Shown here: in pieces, positions 13,546 through 20,042 of the stretch | Layout of the letters: every line of letters begins with the position of its first letter | How positions within the stretch are numbered: position 1 is the first letter of the stretch | NCBI RefSeq assembly: GCF_001279695.1 | Contig: NZ_LGDD01000289.1 | Location: forward strand, 1-20,042 | Direction: 5' to 3' | DNA from: Streptomyces sp. WM6378 | GTDB lineage: Bacteria; Actinomycetota; Actinomycetes; Streptomycetales; Streptomycetaceae | Length of the DNA stretch: 20,042 bases | Position numbers and translations under genes: made by a program | Notes under the pieces: model-generated | The model's database searches: none | Told to the model about the DNA's origin: nothing | Seen by the model: the letters and a program-made list of their open reading frames with translations, nothing else

Positions 13546-15750
13546 CTAGACGCGGCTGCCCGCGCTCTCCGTCGCCGCAGGCGCCCACTCACCGAACCGG
13601 GCCCCCGGCCTGGTCTGGCGGGACGCGTACAGCTGGCCGTCCGTGCCGAGCACCGCGAGCACGGCCCGGCCCGAGGAATCCTGCGCCGCGCCCGGTATGC
13701 CCACGAACTGCACGCCCGGGCTCTCCCAGGCCGGCTGCGCCGACTCGTCCGAGGACGGCACGACCCGGCCGCCGTCGTCCCGGACCGCCAGGACCAGCGC
13801 GCCGCCGTTCCCGCCGAGCCGGAACGCGGCGACCCGTCCGTAGCCGCCCGCCGGGGTGCGCCGCGCCACCTTCCACGCGGCCCCCGGACCGCCCGGCGAG
13901 GCGACGGCCACCTGGGCGGTGCCCGCCTGGCGGTAGACGGCCGAAGCGCCGCCCTTGCCGTCCGCGACCAGGCTCACCGCACTGCCCGCCGGCGTCACAC
14001 CCGTCGGCGGCGACAGCTTCGGCAGCTCGCCGGGCGCCGGGGACACCCAGTGCAGCACCGTCTTGGCGACCGGGGCCGCCACATGGATCCGGCCCGACGG
14101 GTCGACCAGCGCGTCGATCCCCTCCACCACCAGCGGATGCGGAGGCTGCTTGCCCGGCGGGTGGTCCAGGAGCTGCCACGGCCCCCAGTCCTTGCCGCCC
14201 CGGCCGCTGCGCATCGCGACATCACCCGCCCAGTTCCGCGCCAGGACGTGCACCGTGCCGTCCGGGGCGAGCGCGGTCGCCGGATAGCCCGTCTCCAGCG
14301 ACTTGTCGGGATTCGCGTCCGGCGTGCCGAGCGAGCTCCACGCGCCGAACTTGGGCACCCCGTCGGCGCCCACACCGCTCTGCAGGACGCACACCAGCTC
14401 CTTGTGGTGCTTGTTGCCCTTGAACGGCAGGACCGTACGCGTCGCGAACAGCTGCAGCGTCCCGTCGGCGTGGCGCACGACCTCCACCTGCGGGTCGAGG
14501 GGCGAACCCGCGCTGCCCACCACATCGAACGGCCCCACCCACGGGCCCTGGCCGGCCGCCCGCTCCACCCAGCAGCGCACCGCGCCGTTCAGCACCGCGA
14601 ACGCCGCGAGCCGGCCGTCCTTCAACGGCGCCAGCCAGCGCGACGTGCCCGGGGCGCGGGTGCGGGTGCCGCGCGCCCAGCCGGCGCCGCCCGCCTTCAG
14701 ACCGTTCGGGCCCACCTTGAGGTCGCCGCAGCCCGACGGGTCACCGCAGTCGCGGTGGTCGACCCAGCCGTACGCGTTCAGGAGCTGGGCGGTGCGCCGG
14801 GTGGTCGCCGCGTCCAGGGACGGCGGCGTGTAGTTCGTCGGATAGCCGAAATAGTTGGTCACCGACGCGGCACGGCCCTTGCCCGCACCCCAGTAACGCT
14901 CCATCGCGGCCTGCATGAAACGGGCCGAGGCGGTGTGGTCCTGATGGTCCAGATAGCTGAGCCCGCGCAGTATCGTCGGCGCGCTCATCATCGCCACCGT
15001 CTCGCGCGGGGCGTGCAGAGGAGTGGGATCCAGAGTCCGTATCACCGTCGGATTCACCCGCGCGATCGCCGCCACCAGCGCGTCGGTGAGCTGGTCGCGC
15101 GTGTAGGCGCGGGGCATCCGCACCGAACTCCCCGTGCCCGGCAGCGTCGGCAACTGCTCGATCGCGCCCAGCCACAGACCCCGCATGCTCACCGGACGCG
15201 GCACGCTCACATAGCGCGCCTCGCACAGCCCCATGTAGATCAACTGGACGTGCGGAGCGGCCTGCAGATAGTGCAGCTCGGAGCGGAACCCCGGCAGCAG
15301 CTCCACCGGCTCCACCGACCACGGGCTGTTGTCGTCACCCGTCGCCATCAGCGCGTGGGCGGCGCGCAGCCCGTTTATCCGAGCCCGCGCGAAACCCGGC
15401 CGGTCCGTGGGCAACGACTTGAACTGCGGGGTCTTGGGCGCCGCGTTGCGGCCGTCCGACTCGCCGCTCGTCATGCACACCGTCACCGAGAGCGCGCCGC
15501 TGCGGATCGACTGCTCCAGGTCCGGGTTCATGAAGTAGATGCCGTCGTCCGCGTGCGCGATCACGTGCAGATACGACTGCTCCGACGCGGCCGACGCGGG
15601 CTTCCCCGTCGTCGTCCCGGCGGACGAGCCCTGCGTGCCCGAACCGCCCTGCGGTGCCAGCCACTGCCATCCCCCGTAGGCAAGAGGCGCCGCCACAAGC
15701 CCGCCACCGGCGACTTGCAACAGACGTCTACGAGACGGCGACGACGGCAT
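13546..15750 (-). CDS. Tat-exported PIG-L (LmbE) family deacetylase with C-terminal beta-propeller
   Basis: A 734-residue secreted protein. A twin-arginine signal opens it: SRRRLLQ at 6-12, then a hydrophobic stretch GGGLVAAPLAYGG. A low-complexity Gly/Ser/Thr linker follows. The PIG-L domain (about 58-330) begins YLHVIAHADDG (His66, Asp68, Asp69) and has the later metal-binding DHQDH at 268-272, so the expected His-Asp-His zinc site is present. The usual first motif is HPDDE; here it is HADDG. The C-terminal part (about 365-730) shows about seven repeats of the form DG-x-hydrophobic with Trp and aromatic residues, as in a seven-bladed, sugar-binding propeller. ATG 15750 was chosen over 15771 because AGGAG (complement of 15759-15763) lies eight bases upstream. 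Such enzymes remove acetyl groups from N-acetyl sugars. Acting outside the cell on the wall glycopolymer or peptidoglycan is inference from export and neighbours. It is transcribed alone, between a terminator and a divergent promoter region. Confidence 0.87.
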   Translation of the reverse strand: MPSSPSRRRLLQVAGGGLVAAPLAYGGWQWLAPQGGSGTQGSSAGTTTGKPASAASEQSYLHVIAHADDGIYFMNPDLEQSIRSGALSVTVCMTSGESDGRNAAPKTPQFKSLPTDRPGFARARINGLRAAHALMATGDDNSPWSVEPVELLPGFRSELHYLQAAPHVQLIYMGLCEARYVSVPRPVSMRGLWLGAIEQLPTLPGTGSSVRMPRAYTRDQLTDALVAAIARVNPTVIRTLDPTPLHAPRETVAMMSAPTILRGLSYLDHQDHTASARFMQAAMERYWGAGKGRAASVTNYFGYPTNYTPPSLDAATTRRTAQLLNAYGWVDHRDCGDPSGCGDLKVGPNGLKAGGAGWARGTRTRAPGTSRWLAPLKDGRLAAFAVLNGAVRCWVERAAGQGPWVGPFDVVGSAGSPLDPQVEVVRHADGTLQLFATRTVLPFKGNKHHKELVCVLQSGVGADGVPKFGAWSSLGTPDANPDKSLETGYPATALAPDGTVHVLARNWAGDVAMRSGRGGKDWGPWQLLDHPPGKQPPHPLVVEGIDALVDPSGRIHVAAPVAKTVLHWVSPAPGELPKLSPPTGVTPAGSAVSLVADGKGGASAVYRQAGTAQVAVASPGGPGAAWKVARRTPAGGYGRVAAFRLGGNGGALVLAVRDDGGRVVPSSDESAQPAWESPGVQFVGIPGAAQDSSGRAVLAVLGTDGQLYASRQTRPGARFGEWAPAATESAGSRV

Positions 15751-16057
15751 CCGGCACGCTCCTAGTTGCATCCATGTGAGCCGAGTCCCGCCCTGCGCCC
15801 ACCGTGGAGTTTGTTCGACTGGTCATCAGAAGGGAGGGCGAAGCGGCTGCGGAGGTTTCACTTCAGACGCTAAATTTGCCCCGCCGGTATGAAACAGCAA
15901 GGTACGGACGTGTGCGCTTCAGCACCCCATCGGGCCATGACTTCCCCAGTTTTCGTACTTTGTCGAACTTAAAGGTTCTCCGTGCGGTCACGTTGAGACT
16001 GTCCGCCGATTGGAACTTCCAAGCGCCGAGCGCCCGTCCTGACATAGATTTCACCGT
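15751..16057. promoter_or_regulatory. AT-richer divergent control region between PIG-L and proB
   Basis: About 54% G+C by hand count over 15851-15990, well below the surrounding genes. It carries the PIG-L ribosome-binding site (complement of 15759-15763), a TAGCGT hexamer on the minus strand (complement of 15867-15872), and the imperfect palindrome GAACTTAAAGGTTC at 15965-15978. The last resembles an operator (GAAC-N6-GTTC) but its spacing differs from the actinobacterial LexA site (N4). An open frame at 15804-16061 has no ribosome-binding site or recognisable content. Confidence 0.5.
16045..16050 (+). promoter_or_regulatory. -10 box for a probable leaderless proB transcript
   Basis: TAGATT at 16045-16050 ends seven bases before the GTG at 16058. 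No ribosome-binding site lies before that start, which fits translation without a leader. A -35 at the right distance is not evident. Confidence 0.5.
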
Positions 16058-17185
16058 GTGACAGTGGCAAGGCAGCAGGTGGCACAGGCCCGCAGAATCG
16101 TAGTCAAAATCGGATCCTCCTCGCTCACCACCGCCTCCGGCGGCCTCGACGCGGACCGGGTCGACGCGCTCGTCGACGTGCTCGCCAAGGCGCGCAGCGG
16201 CGGCGAGAAGGAGATCGTCCTCGTCTCCTCCGGCGCCATCGCCGCAGGACTCGCCCCACTCGGACTGCGCCGCCGGCCCAAGGACCTCGCCCGACAGCAG
16301 GCCGCCGCCAGCGTCGGCCAGGGCCTCCTCGTCGCCCGCTACACCGCCTCCTTCGCCCGCTACGGCGTACGCGTCGGACAGGTCCTGCTCACCACCGACG
16401 ACACCAGCCGCCGCGCCCACTACCGCAACGCCTACCGCACCCTCGACCAGCTCCTCGCCATGGGCGCGCTCCCCGTCGTCAACGAGAACGACACCGTCGC
16501 CACCGACGAGATCCGCTTCGGCGACAACGACCGCCTCGCCGCCCTCGTCGCCCACCTGGTCCGCGCCGACCTCCTCGTCCTGCTCTCCGACGTCGACGGC
16601 CTCTACGACGGCGACCCGTCGAAACCCGGCACCTCCCGCATAGACGAAGTCCGCAGCCAGGCCGACATCGCGCACGTCCAGATCGGCAGCGCGGGCAAGG
16701 CCGGCGTCGGCACCGGCGGCATGGTCACCAAGGTCGAGGCCGCCCGCATCGCCGCCGCCGCCGGCATCCCCGTCGTCCTCACCTCCGCCAGCCAGGCCGC
16801 CGACGCGCTCGCCGGACGCGCCACCGGAACCCACTTCCACCGCACCGGCCGCCGCTCCGCCGACCGCCTCCTGTGGCTCGCCCACGCCTCCACCCCGCAG
16901 GGCGCCCTCGTCCTCGACGACGGAGCCGTACGCGCCATCGTCGAAGGCCACAAATCCCTGCTGCCCGCCGGAATCGCCGCCGTCGAGGGCGAGTTCGCCG
17001 CCGGCGACCCCGTCGAACTGCGCGACCCCCAGGGCCGGGCGATCGCCCGCGGCCTCGTCAACTTCGACGCCAAGGAAATCCCCCAGCTCCTCGGCCGCTC
17101 CACCCACGACCTCGCCAAGGAACTCGGCCCCGGCTACGAGCGCGAAGTCGTACACAGGGACGATCTGGTCGTCCTGCACCCCTGA
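16058..17185 (+). CDS. proB: Glutamate 5-kinase
   Basis: ProB phosphorylates glutamate to gamma-glutamyl phosphate, the first step of proline synthesis, in the cytoplasm. The 375-residue protein has an amino-acid kinase domain (about 12-260) followed by a PUA domain (about 285-365). Visible motifs are RIVVKIGSSSLT, LVSSGAIAAGLAPLG, ALPVVNENDTV, RFGDNDRLAALVA, LLSDVDGLY and GTGGMVTKVEAA. The PUA part contains VEGEFAAGDPVELRD. Length matches the two-domain form. The GTG at 16058 was chosen for its distance to the -10 box; a second GTG two codons later is possible. Its product would pass to ProA, encoded downstream after one small gene. In bacteria with this form, proline feeds back on the kinase domain. 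Identity is very secure. Confidence 0.96.
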   Translation: MTVARQQVAQARRIVVKIGSSSLTTASGGLDADRVDALVDVLAKARSGGEKEIVLVSSGAIAAGLAPLGLRRRPKDLARQQAAASVGQGLLVARYTASFARYGVRVGQVLLTTDDTSRRAHYRNAYRTLDQLLAMGALPVVNENDTVATDEIRFGDNDRLAALVAHLVRADLLVLLSDVDGLYDGDPSKPGTSRIDEVRSQADIAHVQIGSAGKAGVGTGGMVTKVEAARIAAAAGIPVVLTSASQAADALAGRATGTHFHRTGRRSADRLLWLAHASTPQGALVLDDGAVRAIVEGHKSLLPAGIAAVEGEFAAGDPVELRDPQGRAIARGLVNFDAKEIPQLLGRSTHDLAKELGPGYEREVVHRDDLVVLHP

Positions 17186-17326
17186 AACGGCTGAAAGTCC
17201 AGCCATAAGACAGACACCTTCAGGAAAACCGCCCCGCGCCCGGCCTCGGGCTGGTCAACTTTGAAGCGGGGGTACACGCGGACCGGCAACCCGCGCAGTA
17301 CCGCACCGCATCGCACACAGCAGCAC

Positions 17327-17332
17327 AGGAGG
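17327..17332 (+). promoter_or_regulatory. Ribosome-binding site deciding the start at 17339
   Basis: A perfect AGGAGG at 17327-17332 stands six bases before the GTG at 17339. It supports that start over GTG 17402 within the same frame and over longer frames from 17261. Confidence 0.75.
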
Positions 17333-17338
17333 CCGCCG

Positions 17339-17797
17339 GTGAGACGAGCGCGCCCCGGGGCGGCGCCCCGAGGGACGACGGCTGAGCGGACCCTGACCAG
17401 TGTGGGGACGGGGGCCGACGTCGAACGGAGAGAGGTACCCGAACAGCCGGGGGACACCCCCAGGCTGTGGCACATCACGCTCAGCGTCTCGGGAGCCGAG
17501 ACCCCGCTGAAAGAGGTCCGCCGCGGCCTCGAACAGCTCGCCCACGACCACCCCTTCCTGCTGACCAGCCGCTACGCCAACGACCACGCCGAGATCCGCT
17601 ACTGGGAAGAGGCCCGCGACCTGCACGACGCGGCCGCCGTGGCCCTGCGCCTGTGGGGCGAACACCGCTCCACGGCCAAACTGCCGCCCTGGGAGATCGT
17701 CGGCCTCGAAGTCATCGACCGCGGCACCTACCACCAGCGACTCGCCGAGGGATACGGGCCGCCACCGGCCGCACCCGTAGGCGTCCACCCTTTCTGA
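17339..17797 (+). CDS. Small conserved-looking protein between proB and proA, function unknown
   Basis: A 152-residue protein that I do not recognise as a named family. The first 40 residues are polar and low in information (RRARPGAAPRGTTAERTL). The remainder looks like a compact alpha/beta domain: RLWHITLSVSG, LKEVRRGLEQLAHDHPFL, YANDHAEIRYWEEARDLHDAAAVALRLWGEHR, then LPPWEIVGLEVIDRGTYHQR. Alternating strand-helix-strand-helix-strand order suggests a ferredoxin-like or ACT-like fold, but that is inference. No signal or membrane segment is seen. AGGAGG at 17327 fixes the GTG start; an internal GTG at 17402 would leave just the domain. From memory, S. coelicolor has a hypothetical gene at the same place, between proB and proA, so a link with proline metabolism is possible but not shown. 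It begins 153 bases after proB. Confidence 0.78.
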   Translation: MRRARPGAAPRGTTAERTLTSVGTGADVERREVPEQPGDTPRLWHITLSVSGAETPLKEVRRGLEQLAHDHPFLLTSRYANDHAEIRYWEEARDLHDAAAVALRLWGEHRSTAKLPPWEIVGLEVIDRGTYHQRLAEGYGPPPAAPVGVHPF

Positions 17798-17802
17798 CCC
17801 CG

Positions 17803-17825
17803 CTCCCCGGCACCGTCTCGGGGAG
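17803..17825 (+). terminator. Hairpin after the small gene, possible terminator
   Basis: CTCCCCG at 17803-17809 pairs with CGGGGAG at 17819-17825 around a nine-base loop. There is no U run. It stands between the stop at 17797 and the proA promoter candidate and may reduce read-through. Confidence 0.35.
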
Positions 17826-17859
17826 TGGAATACGGTCAGAACGACCTCCCGGCGCGCAT

Positions 17860-17865
17860 TAGTCT
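17860..17865 (+). promoter_or_regulatory. -10 box for a probable leaderless proA transcript
   Basis: TAGTCT at 17860-17865 fits TAGNNT and ends six bases before the proA ATG at 17872; no ribosome-binding site precedes that ATG. A -35 at 17-18 bases is not convincing. Confidence 0.48.
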
Positions 17866-17871
17866 GCGGAC

Positions 17872-19173
17872 ATGGCTTCGCACACCACGCCCTCCCCGGC
17901 CGCTCCCTCCGACGGCATCTCCCCGGTCACCCGGACCGCCCAGCGGGCCCGCGCCGCGGCCGCCGAGATCGCGCCACTTCCGCGCGCCGTCAAGGACGAG
18001 GCACTGCTCGCCATCGCGGACGCCCTGGAAGCGCGCAGCGCCGAGATCGTCGAGGCCAACGCCGTCGACGTCGCCAAGGCCCGCGAGGCCGGCACCAGCG
18101 AGACCGTCATCGACCGGCTCACCCTGAACCCCGAGCGGATCCGCGCCATCGCCTCCGACGTGCGCGACGTGGCGGCCCTGCCCGACCCCGTCGGCGAAGT
18201 CGTCCGCGGCTCCACCCTGCCCAACGGCATCGACCTGCGGCAGATCCGCGTCCCGCTCGGCGTCGTCGGCATCATCTACGAGGCCCGGCCCAACGTGACC
18301 GTGGACGCGGCCGCCCTCTGCCTCAAGTCCGGCAACGCGGTCCTGCTGCGCGGCTCGTCCTCCGCGTACGCCTCCAACACCGCGCTCGTGGGCGTCCTGC
18401 GCGACGCCGTGCAAGGCGCGGGCCTGCCCGCCGACGCCGTCCAGCTCGTACCCGGCCAAACCCGAGAATCCGTACGGGAGTTGATGCGAGCCCGGGGCCT
18501 CGTGGACGTCCTCATCCCGCGCGGCGGCGCCTCCCTGATCCGCACCGTCGTCGAGGAATCCACCGTCCCCGTCATCGAAACCGGCACCGGCAACTGCCAC
18601 GTCTACGTCGACGCCCAGGCCGACCTCGACATGGCCGTCGACATCCTGATCAACTCCAAGGCGCAACGCCCCTCGGTCTGCAACTCCGCCGAGACCCTCC
18701 TCGTCCACCAGGACATCGCGGCCGCCTTCCTGCCGCGCGCCCTGGACGCGCTCGCCGACGCCGGAGTCACCGTGCACGCCGACGAGCGGGTGCGGGCCCA
18801 CGCCGGAGCCTCCAAGGCCACCGTCGTCGCGGCCACCGAGGAGGACTGGGAGACCGAGTACCTCTCGTACGACATCGCCGCCGCCGTCGTCGACTCCCTG
18901 GACGCCGCCGTCGCCCACATCCGGCGGTGGACCTCCGGCCACACCGAGGCCATCGTCACCACCTCCCAGGCCGCGGCCCGCCGCTTCACCCAGCTCGTCG
19001 ACTCCACGACCGTCGCCGTCAACGCCTCCACCCGGTTCACCGACGGCGGCCAGTTCGGCTTCGGCGCGGAAATCGGCATCTCCACCCAGAAGCTGCACGC
19101 CCGCGGCCCCATGGGACTGCCCGAGCTGACCTCGACGAAGTACATCGTGACCGGCGACGGTCACATCCGGTAA
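17872..19173 (+). CDS. proA: Glutamate-5-semialdehyde dehydrogenase (gamma-glutamyl phosphate reductase)
   Basis: ProA reduces gamma-glutamyl phosphate to glutamate-5-semialdehyde with NADPH, the second step of proline synthesis. The 433-residue product belongs to the aldehyde dehydrogenase superfamily. Seen are [17 protein letters not shown] (about 127-143), [39 protein letters not shown] (about 234-247), and [13 protein letters not shown] with the catalytic cysteine at 270. The end [19 protein letters not shown] is the ProA signature. Length is slightly above average because of a short Ala/Pro/Ser-rich N-terminus (to about residue 17). ATG 17872 follows a -10 box at six bases, and homologues are conserved from about residue 20 on, so the exact start is fairly but not fully certain. 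It is the third gene of the proB-unknown-proA group. Confidence 0.96.
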   Translation: MASHTTPSPAAPSDGISPVTRTAQRARAAAAEIAPLPRAVKDEALLAIADALEARSAEIVEANAVDVAKAREAGTSETVIDRLTLNPERIRAIASDVRDVAALPDPVGEVVRGSTLPNGIDLRQIRVPLGVVGIIYEARPNVTVDAAALCLKSGNAVLLRGSSSAYASNTALVGVLRDAVQGAGLPADAVQLVPGQTRESVRELMRARGLVDVLIPRGGASLIRTVVEESTVPVIETGTGNCHVYVDAQADLDMAVDILINSKAQRPSVCNSAETLLVHQDIAAAFLPRALDALADAGVTVHADERVRAHAGASKATVVAATEEDWETEYLSYDIAAAVVDSLDAAVAHIRRWTSGHTEAIVTTSQAAARRFTQLVDSTTVAVNASTRFTDGGQFGFGAEIGISTQKLHARGPMGLPELTSTKYIVTGDGHIR

Positions 19174-19240
19174 GCGACCGTAACTCCCGCTCCGGGACGG
19201 CGAGTTCGGCCACTCACTGCCCAAAACGACCGCCCGGGGC

Positions 19241-19246
19241 TACCCT
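19241..19246 (+). promoter_or_regulatory. -10 box for a probable leaderless start at 19253
   Basis: TACCCT at 19241-19246 ends six bases before the GTG at 19253, the same geometry as at 3104, 16045 and 17860. There is no ribosome-binding site before the GTG. Confidence 0.42.
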
Positions 19247-19252
19247 GAACGG

Positions 19253-19954
19253 GTGCCGGACGACGTAGGGGGCGGGCCGTTTCCGGACGGCCGGGAGCCC
19301 GACGACGACCGCGGGGGCGCGGACGATGACTTCGCCTCCGTGGTGTTCGACGAGGACTTCGTACGCGCCGCCGAGATCCACGAACCCAGTGCCGTAGAGC
19401 GACTGCTCGCCGCCGCCCAGGCCCGCGCCGAGGCGGAGGCGGCCCGCGCCCGCGCAGGCGCCGGAGCCCCCGACGACGAGCCCTACGACGACGGCTACGC
19501 CCCCTACCGCCCCGGCCGCGACCCGGACGACCTCGGCGGCCCCGGCCTGTCCGGCGGCGCCGAAGCGGGCCCCTACGGCCGCCACGGCGGCGTCCTGCGC
19601 CCCTACCGGGGCCGAGCCCGCTGGCACCGCCCCATCGCCTGGCTCCTCGCCGTGATCATGGGCATAGGCATGGTCGCCCTGGCCTTCTCCGCCGTCTACC
19701 GGGGCGCCACCTCCGACCACGAGGACAAGGCACCACCCCCCGCCACCAGCAACGTCGACAACCCGACGAACGCGGCCGGGCAGGTGGTGGGCCCGGCCCC
19801 CGGCGCCCCCGCTGCCTCCTCCAACGCCGGAGGCCTGGGCCGGGGCGTGGGCGCGGGACCCGGCACAGACGCCCTACCCGTCCCCGCGGTCTCCGCCTCG
19901 GCCTCGGCCGACTTCGACGCCCCGGCCGTTTCGGCTGTACCTCGGGTGCCTTAG
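19253..19954 (+). CDS. Single-pass membrane protein of unknown function
   Basis: A 233-residue protein with an acidic, disordered N-terminal cytoplasmic part (PDDDRGGADDDFAS), a helical segment likely to form a short coiled coil (SAVERLLAAAQARAEAEAARARA, about 46-68), a basic patch RGRARWHR, one membrane segment at about 127-149 (IAWLLAVIMGIGMVALAFSAVY), and an outer tail rich in Pro, Ala, Gly and Ser. The topology (acidic inside, low-complexity outside) recalls membrane proteins encoded next to proA and nadD in streptomycetes, but the function is not known. The GTG start follows a -10 box. The last codons and the stop lie inside the first copy of a 25-bp tandem repeat, so the C-terminus may have been altered by that duplication. 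It follows proA after 79 bases. Confidence 0.75.
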   Translation: MPDDVGGGPFPDGREPDDDRGGADDDFASVVFDEDFVRAAEIHEPSAVERLLAAAQARAEAEAARARAGAGAPDDEPYDDGYAPYRPGRDPDDLGGPGLSGGAEAGPYGRHGGVLRPYRGRARWHRPIAWLLAVIMGIGMVALAFSAVYRGATSDHEDKAPPPATSNVDNPTNAAGQVVGPAPGAPAASSNAGGLGRGVGAGPGTDALPVPAVSASASADFDAPAVSAVPRVP

Positions 19955-19979
19955 TTCGGCTGTACCTCGCGTGCCTTGG
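19930..19979. repeat. 25-bp tandem repeat spanning a stop codon
   Basis: Copy 1 is 19930-19954 and copy 2 is 19955-19979; both read TTCGGCTGTACCTCG and then GTGCCTT with two differences in 25 bases. The TAG stop of the upstream gene (19952-19954) falls in copy 1; copy 2 has TGG at that point. Confidence 0.92.
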
Positions 19980-20042
19980 GGGGGCGGTTTCTGCGGGGCA
20001 TCTGGGGGGTGGGGCCCCTCCCCCCCCCGCCCACCCTCCCCT
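19980..20042. repeat. G/C homopolymer-rich end of window
   Basis: No gene is seen. GGGGGGTGGGG (20004-20014) is followed directly by CCCCTCCCCCC (20015-20025), a nearly perfect palindrome with one mismatch, then more C-rich sequence. It could fold as a hairpin and act as a terminator, or be an assembly-sensitive tract. Confidence 0.5.

Noticed and set aside
14050..15765. Long plus-strand frame opposite the PIG-L gene
   Set aside because: His/Arg-rich shadow; the minus strand carries the Tat signal and zinc motifs.
15965..15978. GAACTTAAAGGTTC as a LexA (SOS) box
   Set aside because: The actinobacterial consensus has four bases between GAAC and GTTC; here there are six.
15804..16061. 85-codon plus-strand frame before proB
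   Set aside because: No ribosome-binding site or known content, and it lies in an AT-richer control region whose codon ends do not show G/C bias.
15863..17206. Minus-strand frame opposite proB
   Set aside because: Gly/Val/Asp-rich antisense shadow of proB.
19182..19206. Hairpin AACTC/GAGTT after proA as a terminator
   Set aside because: Short and imperfect stem, competing inner pairing and no U run.

Overview
The window looks like a chromosomal segment of a Streptomyces or very close actinomycete. G+C is high throughout with strong third-position G/C in the genes, GTG starts are common, and several starts sit directly behind a -10 box. Intergenic DNA carries elements familiar from streptomycetes (a GCAGTTCCCCGCGCCCCT core, and a GAGGACGAGCGC...CTGGGGCGGAGCCCCAG block). 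The backbone order rplU-rpmA-obg ... proB-proA is the actinobacterial one. From memory it matches the S. coelicolor region around SCO2585-SCO2597; no search was run.

Layout. 1-308: 3' end of galU. 309-2653: rplU, rpmA and obg, with a leader before rplU and a terminator-like hairpin before obg. 2654-3103: a non-coding tract of repeats, including a 71-bp tandem duplication. 3117-5748 (+): a family 2 glycosyltransferase and a galE-type epimerase, ending at a strong bidirectional terminator. 5834-11409 (-): a three-gene unit read from right to left, made of a GT2-TagF fusion, a GT4 glycosyltransferase and a polytopic GT-C/DUF6056-like membrane protein. 11410-12062: a divergent region holding one doubtful small ORF. 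12063-13483 (+): a polyprenyl-phosphate sugar synthase (GtrB type) and a GtrA flippase, with overlapping stop and start. 13505-13535: a second bidirectional terminator. 13546-15750 (-): a Tat-exported PIG-L deacetylase with a beta-propeller. 15751-16057: a relatively AT-rich divergent promoter region. 16058-19173 (+): proB, a small conserved-looking gene of unknown function, and proA. 19253-19954 (+): a single-pass membrane protein, followed by tandem and G/C homopolymer repeats.

How the genes work together. The 3.1-15.8 kb block is best read as a cell-wall glycopolymer locus set between obg and proB. galE, and perhaps galU, would supply UDP-Gal and UDP-Glc. The GT2, GT4 and GT2-TagF enzymes would build a phosphate-containing polymer in the cytoplasm. 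GtrB, GtrA and the GT-C protein would form a three-component system that adds sugars on the outer face of the membrane. The secreted PIG-L enzyme could deacetylate amino sugars outside the cell. S. coelicolor is known to carry a polydiglycosylphosphate and a teichulosonic acid, so such a polymer is plausible, but its structure cannot be read from this sequence. Gene families are assigned from visible motifs; substrates are inferred.
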